From HK1 sp965215295 (GTDB taxonomy: Bacteria; Pseudomonadota; Gammaproteobacteria; HK1), in NCBI GenBank assembly GCA_965215295.1, contig OZ244045.1, positions 1,612,001 through 1,676,000 of the forward strand: a DNA stretch of 64,000 nt, in the 5' to 3' direction. The translations under genes and the position numbers were made by a program. The notes under the pieces are model-generated. The model searched no databases. It was not told where the DNA came from and saw only the letters and a program-made list of their open reading frames with translations. Positions 1-8,850 of the stretch are shown in pieces (positions within the stretch are counted from its first letter, which is position 1; each line of letters starts with the position of its first letter).

Positions 1-1
1 G

Positions 2-853
2 TTCGTCCGCGACGGGCACGCCCACGCCCGGATGCGCCCGATCGAGGTGCGTGACGACCCGGCCGACTGGTACACCCTGGGCGAGCCCGCCACCGGACCG
101 CTGGGCTCGCTCGACGTCATCCTGATGCGCAAGGACCCGCCGTTCGACATGGAGTTCGTGTACGCGACCTACATTCTGGAGCGGGCGGAAGCGGCCGGGG
201 CGCTCGTGGTCAACAAGCCGCAGAGTCTGCGCGACGCCAACGAGAAGATGTTCACCGCCTGGTTCCCGCAGTGCTGCCCGCCCACCTTGGTGACGCGCGA
301 ACATGCGCGGATGGACGCTTTCCTCGAAGCGCACGGCGACATCATCGTCAAGCCGCTCGACGGCATGGGCGGCGTGTCGATCTTCCGGGTGCGCGCGGGC
401 GACCCGAACGTGAACGTCGTCTTCGAGACCCTGACCGGGAAACAGACTCGCTATGCGATGTGCCAGCGCTACATCCCGGAGATCCGCGACGGCGACAAGC
501 GGGTGCTGCTGATCGAGGGGGAGCCCGTCGACCATGCGCTCGCGAGAGTCCCCGCGGGCGGCGACCCCCGCGGCAACCTCGCGGCCGGGGCCCGGGGGGT
601 GGGGGTGGTGACCACGACGCGGATGCGCGCCATCGCGAACGAAGTGGGCCCGGTGCTGCGCGAGAAGGGCATCGTCTTCGCGGGGCTCGACATCATTGGC
701 GACTACCTCACGGAGATCAACGTCACCAGTCCGACATGTGTTCGCGAGCTCGACGCCGCGTTCGGGGTCGACATCGCCGGCAAGCTCATGAACGCCATCG
801 AGGCGCGGCTTGCCGACCGCCGGAACGCGAGCATCGCCACGACCGCTTCCTGA
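2..853 (+). CDS. gshB: Glutathione synthetase, 5' end cut by window
   Basis: This is the ATP-grasp ligase that joins gamma-glutamylcysteine and glycine to make glutathione in the cytoplasm. The reading frame is open from base 2 and lacks roughly the first 35 residues of the usual 315. Visible landmarks are the ATP-grasp lid KPLDGMGG, an acidic region around RDGDKR, and the metal-binding stretch GLDIIGDYLTEINVTSP near the end. The gene is followed by a tonB-like gene and yqgE, the common gammaproteobacterial order. The last 19 codons (NAIEARLADRR...) and the stop codon form the first unit of a 69-bp tandem repeat that continues downstream, so the current C-terminus may itself be a product of that expansion. 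Identification is firm. Confidence 0.95.
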   Translation, partial: FVRDGHAHARMRPIEVRDDPADWYTLGEPATGPLGSLDVILMRKDPPFDMEFVYATYILERAEAAGALVVNKPQSLRDANEKMFTAWFPQCCPPTLVTREHARMDAFLEAHGDIIVKPLDGMGGVSIFRVRAGDPNVNVVFETLTGKQTRYAMCQRYIPEIRDGDKRVLLIEGEPVDHALARVPAGGDPRGNLAAGARGVGVVTTTRMRAIANEVGPVLREKGIVFAGLDIIGDYLTEINVTSPTCVRELDAAFGVDIAGKLMNAIEARLADRRNASIATTAS

Positions 854-1178
854 ACCTCCCGTGAGCATCAAGGCGCGGCTTGCCGACCGCCGGGACACGG
901 GCATCGCCACGACCGCTTCCTGAACCTCCGTGAGCATCGAGGCGCGGCTTGCCGCCCGCCGAGACGCGAGTATCGCCACGACCGCTTCCTGAACCTCCGT
1001 GAGCATCGAGGCGCGGCTTGTCGACCGCCGGAACGCGAGCATCGCCACGACCGCTTCCTGAACCTCCGTGCGCATCGAGGCGCGGCTTGCCGACCGCCGA
1101 GACGCGGGTATCGCCACGACCGCTTCCTGAACCTCCGTGAGCATCGAGGCGCGGCTTGCCGACCGCCGGGACGCGAGG
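796..1178. repeat. 69-bp tandem repeat starting inside gshB 3' end, about 5.5 copies
   Basis: Units begin with catcgaggcgcggcttg at 796, 866, 935, 1004, 1073 and 1142. The spacing is 70 bp once and then 69 bp. The first unit contains the last codons and stop of gshB; later units repeat that sequence with scattered substitutions, including the stop and a following acctccgtga. The 69-bp unit equals 23 codons. No gene is visible in 854-1249. Confidence 0.95.
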
Positions 1179-1224
1179 GCGAGGGCCCTCTCCCGCAACC
1201 GCCCGGGACCCGATCCCGCCGCCG

Positions 1225-1335
1225 GGGTTCGGACCGCCACCGCACCGCCATGCGGCCCGCACGGTCCACGCGGCCGGACACCGCGTCCAGGCAGGGGTCC
1301 GGACCGCCACCGCACCACCATGCGGCCCGCACGGC
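1225..1335. repeat. Direct repeat, two copies about 72 bp apart
   Basis: A block of about 39 bp (ggaccgccaccgcacc, then catgcggcccgcacgg) occurs at about 1225-1263 and again at about 1297-1335 with few differences. It overlaps the extreme 5' end of the tonB-like reading frame, so an ATG found in it should not be trusted as the start. Confidence 0.8.
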
Positions 1336-2317
1336 GGGGGTGGCCGCCGTATACTCGAACGACGAAATACTCGAACGACGAACGGCGAGCCGCCCGGACA
1401 CCGCGTTGCATGCGTCCACCACCCGTCCCGACATCTCGCCGGCCGATCGGCTCGGCGTCACGGTCTTCTTCGCGGTCCTCGCCCACCTGATCGTCATGCT
1501 CGGCGTGACGTTCACGCAGGAGGATCGTCCCGAACGCCACGCCACGACGCTCGATGTCGTGCTGGTTCCGCCGGACGCCGCGGCGGTGCCCGAACAGCCC
1601 GACCACATGGCCCGGGCAAATCGGGACGGCGGCGGCGACGACGCCGAAAGGGTGCGGCCCAAGGCTCCGCCGCCGGCGCCGGCCGCCTCCATCGAACCGT
1701 CCATGGCCGCGATGCCCGCCGAGAACGAGACGGCGGCGTCCGGCGCGTCGGCCGTCGAATCGCGACCCGCATCGCGACCCGCCCGGCCGGCGGTGGCGCC
1801 GGCGCCCGCACCCACGACCGCGACCGTCGCGGAGGACGGCCCGGCCGCTCCCCCTCTCCCCGCGCGCGACCCCGGCGCCGCCCCGCCGGCGGGCCGCAGC
1901 GCCACGCTCGCCGCGCTCGGCGCGGAGCTCGAACGCAAGCTGCGGGAGTACCCCCGGAGGCCGCGCAGAAAGTGGATATCGGCGCGCACCCGAGAGCACA
2001 GGTTCGCCGCCTACATGGACGCATGGCGGCGCAAGGTCGAACGAGTCGGCAACCTGAACTATCCCGACGAGGCGGTGCGGCGCGGGCTCTCCGGCAGCCT
2101 GCTCCTCGAAGTCGCCCTCAACCCGGACGGCACCGTCCGCGACATCGTGCTGCGGCGCTCGTCGGGCCGGCGGGTGCTCGACGACGCCGCGGTGCGCACC
2201 GTGCGGCTCGCGGCGCCGTTCGCGAAGTTCCCGGAAGACTTCGCCGGCGAGGTGGACGTCCTGCATGTCGAACGCACCTGGATCTTCCACTCGGGCAACC
2301 GGCTCACGACCCCCTGA
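1250..2317 (+). CDS. TonB-family energy transducer
   Basis: This is a TonB-like periplasmic protein that would couple the ExbB/ExbD proton-motive complex to outer-membrane receptors. There is one hydrophobic anchor (VTVFFAVLAHLIVMLGVTF) after a basic stretch, then a long Pro/Ala-rich spacer of about 140 residues. The C-terminal domain runs from about residue 255, with the family pattern NLNYPDEAVRRGLSGSLLLE, DGTVRDIVLRRSSG and FAKFPEDF. It lies between gshB and yqgE, where a TonB gene is often found. The start is uncertain: the longest frame opens at an ATG inside a duplicated block, and a TTG at 1406 would give a more usual short cytoplasmic tail. No exbB or exbD is in the window. Confidence 0.85.
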   Translation: MRPARSTRPDTASRQGSGPPPHHHAARTAGVAAVYSNDEILERRTASRPDTALHASTTRPDISPADRLGVTVFFAVLAHLIVMLGVTFTQEDRPERHATTLDVVLVPPDAAAVPEQPDHMARANRDGGGDDAERVRPKAPPPAPAASIEPSMAAMPAENETAASGASAVESRPASRPARPAVAPAPAPTTATVAEDGPAAPPLPARDPGAAPPAGRSATLAALGAELERKLREYPRRPRRKWISARTREHRFAAYMDAWRRKVERVGNLNYPDEAVRRGLSGSLLLEVALNPDGTVRDIVLRRSSGRRVLDDAAVRTVRLAAPFAKFPEDFAGEVDVLHVERTWIFHSGNRLTTP

Positions 2318-2520
2318 ACGGACGACGACGGCCGCCGCCGGGCATTGGCCCGGGAACACCGCTCGCCACGCGGCGGCGCAACACGACGGGCGATGCGCGT
2401 CGGCGGAGACCGGCCGGCCGCGCGCCCCTCCCCCAGGCCGGCGGCGCCGGAGTCGTACCCGGTGGGCCCGGGGCCGCCGCGGCGCTTGTCGCAACCGCGC
2501 ACCCTGCGATAATGACCCGC

Positions 2521-3072
2521 ATGGATCTGACCAACCAGTTCCTCATCGCGATGCCGAGCCTCGCCGATCCGAACTTTCATCGGACCGTGACCCTGATGTG
2601 CGCACACAGCGAGGACGGTGCGATGGGCATCGTCATCAACCGGCCGCTCGACATCAGCCTCACCTCGGTGCTCGACCACATGAGCATCGAGACGACCTCG
2701 ACCGACACCGACCGGATTCCGGTGCTCCAGGGCGGTCCGGTGCAGCGCGAGCGCGGATTCGTCATCCACCACCCGCCGGGAAATTGGGACTCGGTGCTCC
2801 GGATCGGGGACGAAATCGGCATCGCGACATCGAAGGACATTCTCTCGGCGGTGGCCGAAGGCCGCGGTCCGGAACGGGTCGCCATCGCGCTGGGCTACGC
2901 GGGCTGGGGGGCGGGGCAGCTCGAGCGCGAGGTGCAGCAGAACGCGTGGCTGAGCGGTCCGGCGGACTCGCGCATCATCTTCGACACCCCCTACGAAGAC
3001 CGGTGGACGTCGGCGGCGCGCCTGCTCGGAATCGATCCCCACCAGTTGTCCGGCGAGGCGGGCCACGCGTGA
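2521..3072 (+). CDS. yqgE: YqgE/AlgH family protein
   Basis: This 183-residue protein matches the UPF0301 (YqgE/AlgH, DUF179) family along its whole length. Landmarks are LTNQFLIAMPSLADPNFHRTV at the start, GAMGIVINRPL, the LQGGPV loop, ALGYAGWGAGQLE, and NAWLSGPAD followed by a C-terminal GHA. The biochemical role of the family is not settled. I prefer the ATG at 2521, because homologues start just before LxxxFLIAMP; an in-frame ATG at 2512 adds three residues. Gammaproteobacteria usually have ruvX downstream, but here an unrelated monooxygenase follows. Confidence 0.95.
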   Translation: MDLTNQFLIAMPSLADPNFHRTVTLMCAHSEDGAMGIVINRPLDISLTSVLDHMSIETTSTDTDRIPVLQGGPVQRERGFVIHHPPGNWDSVLRIGDEIGIATSKDILSAVAEGRGPERVAIALGYAGWGAGQLEREVQQNAWLSGPADSRIIFDTPYEDRWTSAARLLGIDPHQLSGEAGHA

Positions 3073-3220
3073 GCGTGGCGCCCGCCAGGTGCCGCCGCCC
3101 CGCCGGGCGCCCGGCCCGTGCAGAGGAGCGCGCCGGCGGCCCGCCGGTGGTTGCCGTCCCGCCCCGGGCGCTTCCGGTCACATTCCCTCTCCTACCCACA
3201 TCGGACAAGGACTCGATGCA

Positions 3221-3511
3221 ATGAGCAGGATTTGCCTGGTCGTCGATTTCACGGTCAAGCCGGGAGCGAAGGCGCAGTTCCTCGACCTCATCCGGGAGCA
3301 CGCGTCGAAGACGCTCGCGCACGAGGAAGGATGCCTCCAGTTCGAGGTATGCGACCCGGTGGAAGGCGAACACCGCGTCTTCCTCTACGAGATGTACGCC
3401 GACGACGCCGCGTTCGAGGTCCACAAGGCGTCGCCGATCCTCGCCCGGACCCGCGCACGCTACGCGGACGTCGTCGAGTCGCGCGACATCCACGTCTGCC
3501 GCGTCCTGTAG
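3221..3511 (+). CDS. Small antibiotic-biosynthesis-monooxygenase (ABM) domain protein
   Basis: This 96-residue protein forms a single ABM ferredoxin-like domain, the dimeric alpha-beta barrel fold used by YgiN-type quinol monooxygenases. It shows the typical succession ICLVVDFTVKPGAKAQFLDLI, a central EEGCLQFEVCDP and a FLYEMYADDAAFEVHKAS segment. The substrate cannot be told from sequence. The GST gene begins 15 bp downstream on the same strand, so the two are probably co-transcribed. The ATG at 3221 is preceded by a weak purine run (acaagg). Confidence 0.85.
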   Translation: MSRICLVVDFTVKPGAKAQFLDLIREHASKTLAHEEGCLQFEVCDPVEGEHRVFLYEMYADDAAFEVHKASPILARTRARYADVVESRDIHVCRVL

Positions 3512-3526
3512 GCAGGGAGGCCGGCC

Positions 3527-4141
3527 ATGATCACACTCTACGGCTCACCGATTTCGGGCAACGCCTACAAGGCGAGACTGCTCCTCGGCCTCCTCGGGCT
3601 CGAGTTCGAGGAGACCGTCATCGATCTGCAGGCCGGGGAGAACCGGACCGCGGCGTTCCTTGCGCTGAACCCGCGCGGACAGATTCCGACCCTGGTCGAC
3701 GGCGGGGTCACGGTCTGGGACTCGCAGGCGATCCTCGTCTACCTCGCCCGGCGCTACGGCGAGGCGTGGCTGCCGGTCGCGCCGGCCGCCATGGCCGAGG
3801 TGATGCAGTGGCTCGCGGTGTCGGAGAACGAGCTCCTGTTCGGTCTCGCCCGCGCCCGCGCGGCCAAGTACTTCGGGCGCGACTTCGACCTCCCGTCCTG
3901 CCAGACGTACGGACACGCCGGGCTGAAGGTGCTGGAGCAGCGGCTCGGCGAGCATCGGTGGCTCGCGGCCGGCAGGCCCACGATCGCCGATGTCGCCTGC
4001 ATGCCCTATGTCGCGCTTTCCCACATGGGCGGCATCCCGCTCGACGACTATCCGGCCGTCCGCGCATGGGTCGATCGCGTCCGCGCGTTGCCGGGCTTCA
4101 TCGCGATGGAGGGGATCCGAGAGCCGGCTCGGGGAGCATGA
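3527..4141 (+). CDS. Glutathione S-transferase family protein
   Basis: This is a cytosolic GST of 204 residues. An N-terminal thioredoxin-like domain (MITLYGSPISGNAYKARLLL, with NPRGQIPTLVDGG carrying the cis-proline and DSQAILVYLARRYG the glutathione-binding Asp-Ser) is followed by an all-helical domain with the GRPTIADVACMPYVAL motif. It sits directly after the ABM gene with an aggcagggagg ribosome-binding site. The combination suggests detoxification of a small electrophile, but no substrate can be assigned. Glutathione for it would come from gshB at the window's left edge. Confidence 0.9.
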   Translation: MITLYGSPISGNAYKARLLLGLLGLEFEETVIDLQAGENRTAAFLALNPRGQIPTLVDGGVTVWDSQAILVYLARRYGEAWLPVAPAAMAEVMQWLAVSENELLFGLARARAAKYFGRDFDLPSCQTYGHAGLKVLEQRLGEHRWLAAGRPTIADVACMPYVALSHMGGIPLDDYPAVRAWVDRVRALPGFIAMEGIREPARGA

Positions 4142-4195
4142 CGCGCCCCGGACTCCTCGACTCCTCGGCCCGCCTCGCCGAGCCGGGGCGCAGTC

Positions 4196-5971
4196 TCACC
4201 GGCCCTGTCCCCGGAGCCTGAACCGCTGGATCTTGCCGGTGGCGGTCTTCGGGAGTGCGCCGGCGAACTCGATCCAGCGCGGGTACTTGAACGGCGCGAG
4301 CCGGTCCTTGACGAACTCCCGGAGCGCGGCGGCGAGCTCCGCATCCGCCTCGACACCCTCGCGGGGTACGACGAACGCCTTCGGCTTGATCAGGCCCCGC
4401 TCGTCCTCGGCCGCGACCACCGCCGCCTCGAGCACCGCCTCGTGCGCAAGCAGGGCGGACTCCACCTCGAAGGGCGACACCCACTGTCCGCTCACCTTGA
4501 GCATGTCGTCGGTGCGCCCGCAGTAGCGGTAGTAGCCTTCCTCGTCGACGACGTACTTGTCCCCGGTGCGGGTCCAGGGCCCGTGGAAGGTGGCGAGCGA
4601 CTTCTCCCGCTGGTTCCAGTACGCGACCGCCGACGAGTCGCCGCTCACCCACAGCTCCCCGATCTCGCCCGGCGCGGCGGGCTCGCCGGTCTCGGCCACC
4701 ACCTTGAGCCGATACCCCGGCACCGCCTTGCCCGAAGTACCGTAGCGCACGTCGCCCTCGCGGTTGGAGAGGAAGATGTGCAGCATCTCGGTCGAACCGA
4801 GCCCGTCGAGGACGGGGGCGCCGAAGCGCTCTTCCCATCCGGAGCCGATCTCCGCCGGCAACGCCTCGCCGGCCGACACCGCGAGGCGCAGTCGCGACGG
4901 CCTCCCATCACGGCCTCGCCCGCCACCGGCCGATCGTGCGTCGCTGGATGCGCCGCCATCCCGCCCTTGGGCCACGCCGCCCCCCGCTGCGGAAGCATCG
5001 CCCTGCCCGCGCGCCGCCGGGCCGTCCTCGATGCGGGGTTGCGCGAGCATCGCGCCGTAGAGCGTCGGCACGCCGTAGAAGATGGTCGGCCGGTGCTCGC
5101 GCAGGAGCGCCATCACCGCATCCGGCGTAGGGCGGCCCGCGAGGACCACCGTGGTCGCGCCGACGTAGAACGGGAAGGTCATGCCGTTGCCCAGGCCGTA
5201 GGCGAAGAAGAGCTTGGCGGCGGAGTAGACGAGGTCGTCCTCCCGGATCCCGAGGGTCGCCACGCCGTAGTGCTCGGCGGTGGCGATCAGATCGCGGTGC
5301 AGGTGCATCGAGCCCTTCGGCGCACCGGTGGAGCCCGAGGTGTAGAGCCAGAACGCGACGTCGTCGCAGGTGGTGGGCGCCGCGTCGAGGTCCGGGGACG
5401 CGGCCGCGAGCAGGTCCGCGAGTCGCGGCCGACCCGCGCGGCCGGGTGCGGCCGCGGTCTCCGGCCGGCCGGGGTTCCCGGGTCCCGCCGCGGCGGGACC
5501 TGGGCCATCGGGCCCGCTTCCCGCCGCCACGACCTGCTCCAGGTGGGGTTGATCCGCAAGCGCCGGCGCGAACCGGTCGAGCAGCGCCTCGCTCACCACC
5601 GCGATGGGCGCGCGCGAGTCGCGCAGCAGGTGGGCGTAGTCGTTCGAGGTCAGCAGCGTGTTGATCGGGACCGGCACGCACCCGGCCTTGATCGCGCCCC
5701 AGAACACCGCGGGGAAGTCGATGCCGTCGAGCATGCACATCAGCACCCGGGTCTCCGGACCCGCCCCGAGGTTGCGCAGCGCGTTGCCGGCGCGATTCAC
5801 CCGCTCGGCCAGCTCGCGGTAGGTGTAGCGGCCCGCGGCGTCGATGAAGGCGGTCTTGTCCGCCCGCCCTTTTGCGAGATTGGCGTCGATGAACTCCAGC
5901 GCCGCGTTGTACTCTCGCGGCAGATCGATGGTTGCGGGCGTCGTGGAGCGATCCACTCGGGCGAGCTGCAT
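4196..5971 (-). CDS. Benzoate-CoA ligase family AMP-forming ligase
   Basis: This adenylate-forming enzyme activates an aromatic or related carboxylic acid to its CoA thioester. It carries the P-loop YTSGSTGAPKGS, the DGLGSTEML substrate-side motif, TGDKYV, GRTDDMLKVSGQWVSPFEVE, and the catalytic lysine motif PKTATGKIQRF at the C-terminus. The family match is to benzoate/4-hydroxybenzoate CoA ligases; the exact substrate is not determinable. At 591 residues it is about 60-70 longer than usual because of two Gly/Ala/Pro-rich insertions at residues 147-189 and 314-357, in loops, both in frame. The start at 5971 (MQLARVDRS) precedes the conserved N-terminus; upstream in-frame sequence is repetitive. 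Confidence 0.88.
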   Translation of the reverse strand: MQLARVDRSTTPATIDLPREYNAALEFIDANLAKGRADKTAFIDAAGRYTYRELAERVNRAGNALRNLGAGPETRVLMCMLDGIDFPAVFWGAIKAGCVPVPINTLLTSNDYAHLLRDSRAPIAVVSEALLDRFAPALADQPHLEQVVAAGSGPDGPGPAAAGPGNPGRPETAAAPGRAGRPRLADLLAAASPDLDAAPTTCDDVAFWLYTSGSTGAPKGSMHLHRDLIATAEHYGVATLGIREDDLVYSAAKLFFAYGLGNGMTFPFYVGATTVVLAGRPTPDAVMALLREHRPTIFYGVPTLYGAMLAQPRIEDGPAARGQGDASAAGGGVAQGRDGGASSDARSAGGGRGRDGRPSRLRLAVSAGEALPAEIGSGWEERFGAPVLDGLGSTEMLHIFLSNREGDVRYGTSGKAVPGYRLKVVAETGEPAAPGEIGELWVSGDSSAVAYWNQREKSLATFHGPWTRTGDKYVVDEEGYYRYCGRTDDMLKVSGQWVSPFEVESALLAHEAVLEAAVVAAEDERGLIKPKAFVVPREGVEADAELAAALREFVKDRLAPFKYPRWIEFAGALPKTATGKIQRFRLRGQGR

Positions 5972-6033
5972 CGGGCCGTTCTCCGTCGAGAGCCGGGTCG
6001 GGTCGGCACCCGTATTTCTACCACCTGGAGCCC

Positions 6034-6127
6034 GTTCCCGCCCATCTCGCGCGGGCACCGCTCCGGGACCCCTGCCCCGCATGGACCGGACCGGGTTCCC
6101 GCTCGTCTCGCGCAGGCACCGCTCCGG
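6034..6127. repeat. Two copies of a 61-bp unit
   Basis: The segment gttcccgc-c-atctcgcg plus ggcaccgctccgg occurs at 6034 and again at 6095, a 61-bp spacing, upstream of the CoA ligase start. The sequence is unrelated to other repeats in the window. Confidence 0.75.
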
Positions 6128-6201
6128 CGGGAAGCGTCCTTGGCGAGGGACCGCCGTGGCCGGACTGCCCGGCGGGATCGACGCGGCGGCGGACCATCGC
6201 G

Positions 6202-6330
6202 CTCGGGCGCCGCCGGGCAATCCACTCGGGCGCCGCCGGGCAGTCCGCTCGGGCGCCGCCGGGCAGTCCGCTCGGGCTCAGCCGGGCAATCCGCTCGGGC
6301 GCCGCTGGGCAATCCGCTCGGGCTCAGCCG
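6202..6330. repeat. 23-bp tandem repeat ending in the 3' end of the Ldh-family gene
   Basis: ctcgggcgccgccgggca-type units recur at 6202, 6225, 6248, 6271, 6294 and 6317, a constant 23-bp period. The last unit includes the stop codon of the dehydrogenase encoded on the minus strand (6324-6326), so the array extends from the gene end outward. Confidence 0.9.
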
Positions 6331-7346
6331 TCGATGTACTCCCGCAACGTGGCGTACAGGGATCCCGGAATCGTGACACCTTCAGCCGGGGTGCGTTCCC
6401 GCGCCCGGTACCTGCGATCGGACGGCAGCCGGGTTCCGTCCTGTGCCAGGACCTCGGCGAAGAGCTTCTCGGCATGGGCGAGCTGCGCGGCGCGGTCGCC
6501 GTGGCCGACGCAGCGCGCGGGGTCGATCGCCATCACGAGCTCGCCGCCGCAGGGCGCGCCGACGTTTTCGGGATCCCTCTCGCCAGCCTCGAAGCTGAAC
6601 ACGTCCCCGATCAGCGCGCCCGCGAGCAGCTCGACCATCAGCGCGATGGCCGCGCCCTTGTAGCCGCCGAACGGAAGCTGCGCGCCGGCCAGAGCGGTGG
6701 CGGGGTCGGTGGTGGGCGCGCCGTCCGGGCCGACCGCCCAGCCCTCGGGAAGCGGCTTCCCGTCGCGCAGGTGGATCTGGATCTCGCCGCGGGCGCTCGC
6801 GCTCGACGCCTGGTCGAAGACGAGCGGCGGCCGTCCTTCGCGAGGCCAGGCGAACGCCATCGGATTGGTGCCGTAGAGCGGCCTGATGCCGCCGGCCGGA
6901 GCGACGTACGGAAGCGCGGCGGTGAAGGCGATGGCGACGAGGCCGCGTTCGGCGAGACGCTCGACCTCGGGCCAGAGCGCCGCGACGTTGTACGCGTTCA
7001 CGATGCACAGCGCCGCGATGCCGAGCTCCCGGGCCCGTTGCTCCAGCGGGTCGGCGGCGAGCTGCAGTGCGAGAGGCGCGAAGCCGAAGTGCGCATCGGC
7101 CTGCAGTACCGCGGGGGCGAGGTCCCGGATTGTCGGCTCGGCGTCGGGCGAGACCGTCGCCGCCCCCAGGGCCTTCACGTAGAAGGGGATCCGGAACAGG
7201 CCGTGCGACGTGCACTCGTCGCGTTCCGCCGCAGTGACCGTGTCGGCGATGGCATGCGCATGCCGCTTCGAGAATCCCTTGGCGCGGAGCGCCTCCGTCG
7301 CGAGCTCGCGAACCTCTTCGAGGGTCAGGCGTATGCGGTCGTTCAC
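6324..7346 (-). CDS. Ldh family (malate/L-lactate/ureidoglycolate) oxidoreductase
   Basis: This 340-residue protein belongs to the NAD(P)-dependent type-2 malate/L-lactate dehydrogenase family (YlbC/AllD/ComC fold), which is unrelated to classical LDH. Landmarks are RDECTSHGLFRIP near residue 45, the YGTNPMAFAWP motif, the loop DPATALAGAQLPFGGYKGAAIALMVELLAGAL, and a C-terminal RDYR-like ERTPAEGVTIPGSLYATL. Substrates in the family include malate, sulfolactate and ureidoglycolate. A 3-sulfolactate dehydrogenase role would fit the suyAB-like genes at 22.4 kb, but that is speculation. The start is GTG at 7346, since the ATG just upstream runs into a stop. Confidence 0.88.
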   Translation of the reverse strand: MNDRIRLTLEEVRELATEALRAKGFSKRHAHAIADTVTAAERDECTSHGLFRIPFYVKALGAATVSPDAEPTIRDLAPAVLQADAHFGFAPLALQLAADPLEQRARELGIAALCIVNAYNVAALWPEVERLAERGLVAIAFTAALPYVAPAGGIRPLYGTNPMAFAWPREGRPPLVFDQASSASARGEIQIHLRDGKPLPEGWAVGPDGAPTTDPATALAGAQLPFGGYKGAAIALMVELLAGALIGDVFSFEAGERDPENVGAPCGGELVMAIDPARCVGHGDRAAQLAHAEKLFAEVLAQDGTRLPSDRRYRARERTPAEGVTIPGSLYATLREYIDG

Positions 7347-7412
7347 GGCATGTCCTCGTCGTTCTCGGGGCGGTCGGGCGTTCCGTATACTGGCTGGCCA
7401 CCGTCCCTGCAA

Positions 7413-7504
7413 CCCGGCCCTGCCGCGCACGGGGAACGAACGCTTGGTCGCCCGGGATCCTGGGGGGCGCGTAGCCCGGCCCGCCGCGCACGGGGAACGA
7501 ACGA
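7413..7504. repeat. Two copies of a 30-bp block, 62 bp apart
   Basis: cccggccctgccgcgcacgg followed by ggaacgaacg at 7413-7442 recurs almost exactly at 7475-7504. It lies just upstream of the esterase start codon at 7524. Confidence 0.8.
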
Positions 7505-7523
7505 TGCAACGGAGACTCCCCCA

Positions 7524-8480
7524 ATGACCGCCATGCCGGTCGATCCGCAGATTCGGCAGGTCATCGATGCGTTGGCCGCGTCGGATTTCGCACCCGTCCA
7601 CCTTCAGACCCCGGAGGAGGCGCGGGCGCAGTACGTACGGATGGTGGAGGCGCGCGGCATCGTGCCGGCACCGGTCGGGGCGATCGAGGAGCGGACGATT
7701 CCGGGTCCCGCCGGCGAGTTGCCGGTGCGCATCTACCGCCCCGCTCCCGACACCGGAGACCTGCCGGCGCTCGTGTACTTCCACGGCGGCGGGCATGTCG
7801 TCGGGAACCTCGACACCCACGATGCGGTTGCGCGCAACCTGTGCAACGGCGCCGGGTGCGTGGTGGTGTCCGTCGACTACCGGCTCGCGCCGGAGGACAA
7901 GTTTCCCGCCGCGGCGGAGGACGCCCTCGCGGCGGTGCGATGGTGCGCGGAGCGCGGCTCCGGGATTGGCGTCGATCCGCTGCGGATGGCGGTCGGGGGC
8001 GACAGTGCGGGCGGCAATCTCGCGGCGGTGGCGGCGCTGATGGCACGCGACGCCGGCGGCCCCGCCATCCGGCTCCAGGTGCTCGTCTATCCGGTGGTCG
8101 ACTACGGCTGCGACACGGAGTCGTACCGGACCTATGCGGACGGCTACGGAATGCTCGATGCCCGGTCGATGCGGTGGTTTCGCGACCACTACCTGCGCGA
8201 CGAAGCGGACCGGCTCGACTGGCGGGCGGCGCCGCTGCGCGCCGCCGACCTCTCCGGCCTGCCGCCGGCGCTCGTTCTCACCGCCGAGCGCGACATCCTC
8301 CATGACGAGGGCGAGGCGTACGCGCAGCGGCTGCGGGCGGCGGGAGTGGACGTCGAGTACCGGGACTGCGAGGGCATGATTCACGGATTCTTCACGATGG
8401 CGCCGATGATCGACGGCGCGGTGCGGGCCCAAAAGCTGGTGTGCGACGCGATGACGCGCGCGTTCGCACGAACCGCTTGA
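7524..8480 (+). CDS. Alpha/beta hydrolase, hormone-sensitive-lipase (esterase) family
   Basis: This is a 318-residue cytosolic esterase of family IV (HSL group). The oxyanion motif YFHGGGHVVGNLDTHD and the nucleophile elbow GGDSAGGNLAA are intact. The acid residue follows in LTAERDILHDEGEAYAQRL and the catalytic histidine in MIHGFFTM. A lid region is formed by the first 50 residues. It is transcribed away from the Ldh-family gene; the gap between them holds a short direct repeat. The natural ester is unknown. The ATG at 7524 has a ggagac ribosome-binding site. Confidence 0.92.
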   Translation: MTAMPVDPQIRQVIDALAASDFAPVHLQTPEEARAQYVRMVEARGIVPAPVGAIEERTIPGPAGELPVRIYRPAPDTGDLPALVYFHGGGHVVGNLDTHDAVARNLCNGAGCVVVSVDYRLAPEDKFPAAAEDALAAVRWCAERGSGIGVDPLRMAVGGDSAGGNLAAVAALMARDAGGPAIRLQVLVYPVVDYGCDTESYRTYADGYGMLDARSMRWFRDHYLRDEADRLDWRAAPLRAADLSGLPPALVLTAERDILHDEGEAYAQRLRAAGVDVEYRDCEGMIHGFFTMAPMIDGAVRAQKLVCDAMTRAFARTA

Positions 8481-8512
8481 ATCCCGGCCTGGTATGGCCG
8501 TACCGTGAATTC

Positions 8513-8788
8513 ATGGCCACCGTCACCATAAAGTCGACCTGTTCGCTCGACGCCGAATCCGTGCGGAAGCTGGAAGGCTTGGCGAAGCACTGGAACACGT
8601 CCAGGTCCGCCGCGCTCCGGCGCGCCATTCACACCGCGGCGCGACAGGCGCACTCCGACGACAACGAAGCGCTTGCGGCGCTCGACCGCTTGCAGAGCCG
8701 GCTTGCGCTGGATCGAGGAACCGCCGGAATCTGGGCGGACGAGGTGAGGCGGGAACGCCGGGCGGCGGCGGAACGCAACGCCTCCTGA
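8513..8788 (+). CDS. Ribbon-helix-helix antitoxin, VapB-like
   Basis: This 91-residue protein begins with a ribbon-helix-helix DNA-binding domain (TVTIKSTCSLDAESVRKLEGLAKHWNTSRSAALRRAI) and ends in a charged helical tail rich in Arg and Glu, where VapB antitoxins wrap their toxin. Its partner would be the PIN-domain vapC, whose first codons start 9 bp downstream at 8797. That toxin is cut off by the restriction-modification island, so the antitoxin now appears to be an orphan. I chose the ATG at 8513 because the ribbon strand begins immediately after it; a longer in-frame extension overlaps the upstream esterase. Confidence 0.82.
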   Translation: MATVTIKSTCSLDAESVRKLEGLAKHWNTSRSAALRRAIHTAARQAHSDDNEALAALDRLQSRLALDRGTAGIWADEVRRERRAAAERNAS

Positions 8789-8796
8789 TCCCGGGA

Positions 8797-8850
8797 ATGA
8801 TCCACCTCGACAGGAGCTTTCTGATCCGCGGACTCACCGGAGGCTCTCGG
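8797..8850 (+). pseudogene. vapC toxin remnant, first 18 codons only
   Basis: The codons read MIHLDRSFLIRGLTGGSR, the characteristic beginning of a PIN-domain toxin, including the first catalytic aspartate (position 5). At base 8851 the reading frame enters the 3' end of the convergent restriction endonuclease, the base composition falls sharply, and similarity stops. The remaining PIN motifs are not found on either side of the island. The toxin has therefore been lost while its antitoxin remains. Confidence 0.75.

Noticed and set aside
8797..8850. Functional vapBC toxin-antitoxin pair
   Set aside because: Only the first 18 codons of the toxin remain, so a working toxin is not possible here.
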